Shown piece after piece: positions 5,919 through 8,229 of a stretch of DNA of 8,229 nucleotides. Within the stretch, counting starts at the first letter, position 1, and each line of letters starts with the position of its first letter. Below the pieces are notes generated by a model. It saw only the letters and a program-made list of their open reading frames with translations, did not search any database and had not been told where the DNA came from. The DNA is taken from the NCBI GenBank assembly GCA_945837185.1, contig CAMAMZ010000091.1:1-8229 (forward strand). The letters run 5' to 3'. Position numbers and translations under genes: made by a program. The stretch is from an uncultured Bacteroidales bacterium (GTDB lineage Bacteria; Bacteroidota; Bacteroidia; Bacteroidales; Bacteroidaceae).

Positions 5919-6683
5919 ATGAATCAAGACATCGATCTCCTGCAGGCCAACTATGGCACAACAAGCAAGCTCGACTACCAATTGGCCATCCTTCCTTGGG
6001 GAGCCACAGAGCCTCATAACCTCCATCTTCCGTACCTCACCGACGCTATCCTTTCGCACGATGTGGCTGTTGATGCGGCACGTATGGCACTCGACAAATA
6101 TGGTGTGCGTGCCATGGTACTTGCGCCCATTGCTATGGGAGCACAGAATCCCGGGCAACGGGAACTGAAGTTCTGCGTCCACACCCGTCAGGAAACGCAG
6201 AAAGCCATCCTTACCGATATTGCCACATCGCTCTACCATCAAGGCATACGTTGTTTGCTTATAGTGAATGGGCATGGCGGTAATCTTTTCAAGGGTATGA
6301 TTCGCGACCTTGCTGTCGACATGCCCGATATGCGCATTGCCACCAGCGAGTGGTTTAAGGTGATGCCCGCACGCGACTATTTTGAGCAGCCCGACGACCA
6401 TGCTGACGAATTGGAAACGTCGGTAATGATGCACTACCATCCGGAGTTAGTAAACCTTGCCATGGCAGGCGAAGGTAAGGCGGGTGGCTTTGAGCCCGAC
6501 ACGTTGCGTAAAGGGGTGGCTTGGATGCCGCGCGACTGGTCGAAAGTGAGTATGGATACTGGTATTGGGGATCCTCGTAAGGCTACCGCAGAGAAAGGTG
6601 CCCGTTTTGCGCAGGCCGTGGCTACACGCTATGCGGAGTTGTTGCGTGACCTTACCCTTCCTCAACTCTATCGCAAGTTGTAG
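5919..6683 (+). CDS. Creatininase-family metal-dependent amidohydrolase, unknown substrate
   Basis: The 254-residue protein has no signal peptide and is probably cytosolic. It shows the creatininase-family metal site: E31-P-H33-N-L-H36-L-P-Y-L-T-D42, spaced like Glu34/His36/Asp45 of Pseudomonas creatininase, then N117-G-H119-G-G-N, then H161-A-D-E164-L-E-T-S. The glutamate of creatininase proper that follows the second-motif His is glycine here, so E164 probably supplies that ligand, as in the non-creatinine branch of the family (for example MftE or the formamidopyrimidine hydrolases). Family members open cyclic amides or cut amide bonds, usually with two divalent metals. The gene starts 4 nt after the nanM stop and is followed by the operon terminator, so it is cotranscribed with the sialic-acid genes. 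I know of no established step for it in that pathway; the substrate is unknown. Confidence 0.85.
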   Translation: MNQDIDLLQANYGTTSKLDYQLAILPWGATEPHNLHLPYLTDAILSHDVAVDAARMALDKYGVRAMVLAPIAMGAQNPGQRELKFCVHTRQETQKAILTDIATSLYHQGIRCLLIVNGHGGNLFKGMIRDLAVDMPDMRIATSEWFKVMPARDYFEQPDDHADELETSVMMHYHPELVNLAMAGEGKAGGFEPDTLRKGVAWMPRDWSKVSMDTGIGDPRKATAEKGARFAQAVATRYAELLRDLTLPQLYRKL

Positions 6684-6706
6684 CAACGTCGGCTGCAATA
6701 GGTCAA

Positions 6707-6748
6707 AAAAAAGAAGGGATGCACTCAGCAATGCATCCCTTCTTTTTT
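6707..6748. terminator. Strong bidirectional intrinsic terminator between the nan operon and asnA
   Basis: A perfect 17-bp stem (6707-6723 with 6732-6748) encloses an 8-nt loop. The arms start with A6 and end with T6, so either strand gives a GC-containing hairpin followed by a U run. Flanking CAATAG (6696-6701) and CTATTG (6749-6754) are also complementary and could extend the stem past a 5-nt bulge. It lies 23 nt after the operon's last stop and downstream of asnA on the other strand, so it can end both. Confidence 0.9.
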
Positions 6749-6781
6749 CTATTGATGGTCAAAGTGCATGACCCAAACGGT

Positions 6782-6836
6782 TACTTTTGCATAGCCTGCT
6801 ATGCCCTTCAAGGAGGCGGGCGCAAACGGGTGCGCC
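6782..6836 (+). other. -7-like element with two small hairpins in the convergent gap
   Basis: TACTTTTG at 6782-6789 matches TAnnTTTG, without a visible -33 element. GCATAG (6789-6794) can pair with CTATGC (6799-6804). GGCGCA (6819-6824) can pair with TGCGCC (6831-6836), followed by TTTA. This could be a weak promoter reading towards the asnA 3' end, or simply secondary structure at the asnA transcript end. No function is established. Confidence 0.25.
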
Positions 6837-6876
6837 TTTAAACGAAAGTGACAGGAAAGCTAATGATCGAATCGGG

Positions 6877-7914
6877 TTAAATGAGTGGCATGCCCCATGC
6901 AGCACATTCCTTTCGCATAGTGTCCGGCCAAATGCTCGCTTGTATTTCTCCAATATGTGCCTTGTGTAGCATAACCATACACAAACGGCTTTGTCCTATA
7001 CCACCACCAATGCTCAGTGGCAACTTGTCCTCCAGCAACTGGCGATGGAAGTACAGTTCCTTGCGCTCTTCTTTTCCTTCTATCTCCAACTGGCGCAACA
7101 ATGCCTCTTTGTCTACGCGAATACCCATCGACGACAATTCAAACGAACGTTCCAGTACGGGGTACCAAATCAAGATGTCGCCATTCAAACCGGCCAAACC
7201 GTTTTCTGCTACCGTCGACCAGTCATCGTAGTCGGGAGCGCGTCCATCGTGCTTCTCGCCATTGGAAAGCTTGCCACCAATACCTATAATGAACACGGCA
7301 CCCCATTTCTTACAAATGGCATCTTCCCGTTCCTTGGGCGATAAGTCAGGGTACATGGCCAGCAACTCTTCGCTATGCACGAAATGGATGTCTTTGGGCA
7401 AGAAGGGCGTGAGCTGCGGATAGGTTTCGCAAGCCAAATACTCGGTGCGCAGAATGGCGGCATAGATTCTTTTCACCACATCTTTCAGAAAGGCCAGCGT
7501 GCGATCGGGTCGTGTAATCACCGCCTCCCAGTCCCACTGGTCCACATAGAGCGAATGTAGGTTGTCCAGTTCCTCGTCTGAGCGTATGGCATTCATGTCG
7601 GTATATACGCCATATCCTGGTTTGATTTGGTATTCGGCCAAGGTAAGTCGCTTCCATTTTGCCAGCGAATGCACCACTTCTGCCTTCGCATCTCCCAAAT
7701 CTTTGATAGGGAAACTCACGGCGCGCTCCACACCGTTCAAATCATCGTTGATACCCAGTCCTTTCAGTACGAAGAGAGGAGCGGTTACTCTTCGCAGGCG
7801 CAGTTCTGTTGACAGGTTCTGCTGAAAGAACTCTTTAATCAGTTTGATGCCCTGCTCTGTCTGCTGACGGTCGAGCAGGCATTTATAGTCTTTTTTGATA
7901 ATCAGTTTACTCAT
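6877..7914 (-). CDS. asnA: Aspartate-ammonia ligase (ammonia-dependent asparagine synthetase)
   Basis: The 345-residue cytosolic enzyme makes asparagine from aspartate, ammonia and ATP (to AMP and PPi) on a fold like class II aminoacyl-tRNA synthetases. Segments highly similar to E. coli AsnA run through the protein: V-V-H-S-L-A-K-W-K-R (80-89), Y123-V-D-Q-W-D-W-E, G211-I-G-G-K-L-S, R225-A-P-D-Y-D-D-W-S, A241-G-L-N-G-D, S261-S-M-G-I-R-V-D and G303-G-G-I-G-Q-S-R310, which together carry the ATP and aspartate sites. The start at 7914 is preferred over an in-frame ATG at 7947: the protein from 7914 begins MSKLIIKKDYK as expected for the family, and it follows an A-rich stretch on its strand, while the extra 11 residues look like leader. 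It converges on the nan operon and shares its terminator. No metabolic link to sialic acid is evident beyond ammonia metabolism. Confidence 0.95.
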   Translation of the reverse strand: MSKLIIKKDYKCLLDRQQTEQGIKLIKEFFQQNLSTELRLRRVTAPLFVLKGLGINDDLNGVERAVSFPIKDLGDAKAEVVHSLAKWKRLTLAEYQIKPGYGVYTDMNAIRSDEELDNLHSLYVDQWDWEAVITRPDRTLAFLKDVVKRIYAAILRTEYLACETYPQLTPFLPKDIHFVHSEELLAMYPDLSPKEREDAICKKWGAVFIIGIGGKLSNGEKHDGRAPDYDDWSTVAENGLAGLNGDILIWYPVLERSFELSSMGIRVDKEALLRQLEIEGKEERKELYFHRQLLEDKLPLSIGGGIGQSRLCMVMLHKAHIGEIQASIWPDTMRKECAAWGMPLI

Positions 7915-7987
7915 ATCTTTTTTTAATGTCGCATGCAGCCTCACCAAGCTTGCTTGAGTGCTTTGCCGAGATACTGCTAATTTTATG

Positions 7988-8018
7988 CAAAGGTATACAT
8001 TTATTATGAATTTGCAAG
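7988..8018 (-). promoter_or_regulatory. Promoter of asnA
   Basis: On the minus strand TACCTTTG (7995 to 7988) matches the Bacteroidetes -7 consensus. CTTG (8018 to 8015) lies 19 nt upstream and differs by one base from the -33 TTTG. The start of transcription would be near 7980, giving a leader of about 65 nt before the ATG at 7914. Confidence 0.6.
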
Positions 8019-8104
8019 AAAAAAGCCCGAAAAATTTTGCAAATAGATAGTCATTATTGAAAAATGCTGTCCTTTTGTATATAATAAAAATATTCCATTA
8101 TAAT

Positions 8105-8136
8105 TTTGTGTATTTCGAAATAAATGCTTAACTTTG
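8105..8136 (+). promoter_or_regulatory. Promoter of tRNA-Arg
   Basis: TTTG at 8105-8108 and TAACTTTG at 8129-8136 match the -33 and -7 consensus with a 20-nt spacer. The tRNA begins 11 nt after the -7 element. The -33 TTTG is also the end of a second -7 match, TAATTTTG (8101-8108), so an additional upstream start is possible. Confidence 0.75.
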
Positions 8137-8147
8137 CACCCGCTATT

Positions 8148-8221
8148 GGCTCCGTAGCTTAGCTGAATAGAGCGTCAGATTCCGGTTCTGAAGGTCATGG
8201 GTTTGAATCCCATCGGGGTCA
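8148..8221 (+). tRNA. tRNA-Arg (anticodon CCG)
   Basis: The full cloverleaf can be folded. The acceptor arm pairs 8148-8154 with 8214-8220 (with G-U at 2-71 and 4-69) and A8221 is the discriminator. The D stem is GCTT/GAGC, the anticodon stem TCAGA/TCTGA, and the T stem ATGGG/CCCAT. The anticodon loop TTCCGGT places CCG at 8182-8184, reading the arginine codon CGG. A20 (8167) and C35, known arginine identity bases, are present. The 3' CCA is not encoded (CGA follows). Position 19 is A (8166) and position 56 is T (8204), replacing the usual G19-C56 pair. Confidence 0.95.
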
Positions 8222-8229
8222 CGAATATT

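Noticed and set aside
7915..7947. Upstream in-frame ATG at 7947 as the asnA start (356 residues)
   Set aside because: The extra 11 residues do not resemble the AsnA N terminus, and the ATG at 7914 follows an A-rich stretch and gives the expected MSKLI start and family length.
8148..8221. tRNA gene used as an attachment site of an integrated element
   Set aside because: No integrase and no second copy of the tRNA 3' end was noticed in the window; the window stops 8 nt after the tRNA, so the downstream side cannot be judged.

Overview
The window looks like a chromosomal segment of a Bacteroidales bacterium, plausibly of the Prevotella/Bacteroides group. This is an inference from three things: several matches to the Bacteroidetes -7 promoter element (TAnnTTTG), A-rich start regions with no clear Shine-Dalgarno sequence, and a sialic-acid catabolic gene set of the Bacteroides type. 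In that type an RnBP-family N-acylglucosamine 2-epimerase follows the lyase directly, instead of the NanK/NanE phosphate route of E. coli. The species cannot be fixed from the sequence alone.

Layout. Positions 1-88 carry a promoter for a secreted, cysteine-rich M15-type peptidoglycan peptidase (89-817). A 508-bp intergenic region follows, rich in repeats: a 22-bp tandem repeat (878-957), a perfect 17-nt dyad (1071-1087), a -7 element (1138-1145) and two 34-bp direct repeats with a palindromic core, exactly 53 bp apart. It leads into five same-strand genes (1326-6683): an MFS transporter (nanT-like), N-acetylneuraminate lyase (nanA/nanL), an N-acylglucosamine 2-epimerase (nanE), a secreted kelch-type mutarotase (nanM-like) and a creatininase-family amidohydrolase. 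A strong 17-bp stem terminator (6707-6748) closes the operon and is symmetric enough to serve both strands. On the opposite strand, convergent with the operon, lies asnA (ammonia-dependent asparagine synthetase, 7914-6877). The window ends with tRNA-Arg(CCG) at 8148-8221 and its promoter.

How the genes work together. In the inferred pathway NanM interconverts sialic acid anomers in the periplasm, the MFS protein imports free sialic acid, the lyase splits it to ManNAc and pyruvate, and the epimerase turns ManNAc into GlcNAc. A GlcNAc kinase, deacetylase and deaminase would finish the route but are not in this window; nor are a sialidase, a SusC/SusD-like outer-membrane pair or a regulator. The creatininase-family gene is the unexplained member of the operon and the best candidate for an undescribed step. 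The other points worth following are the spaced palindromic repeats before nanT, a Ser-to-Gly change in the lyase active site, and a tRNA in which the near-universal G19-C56 tertiary pair appears replaced by A19-U56.
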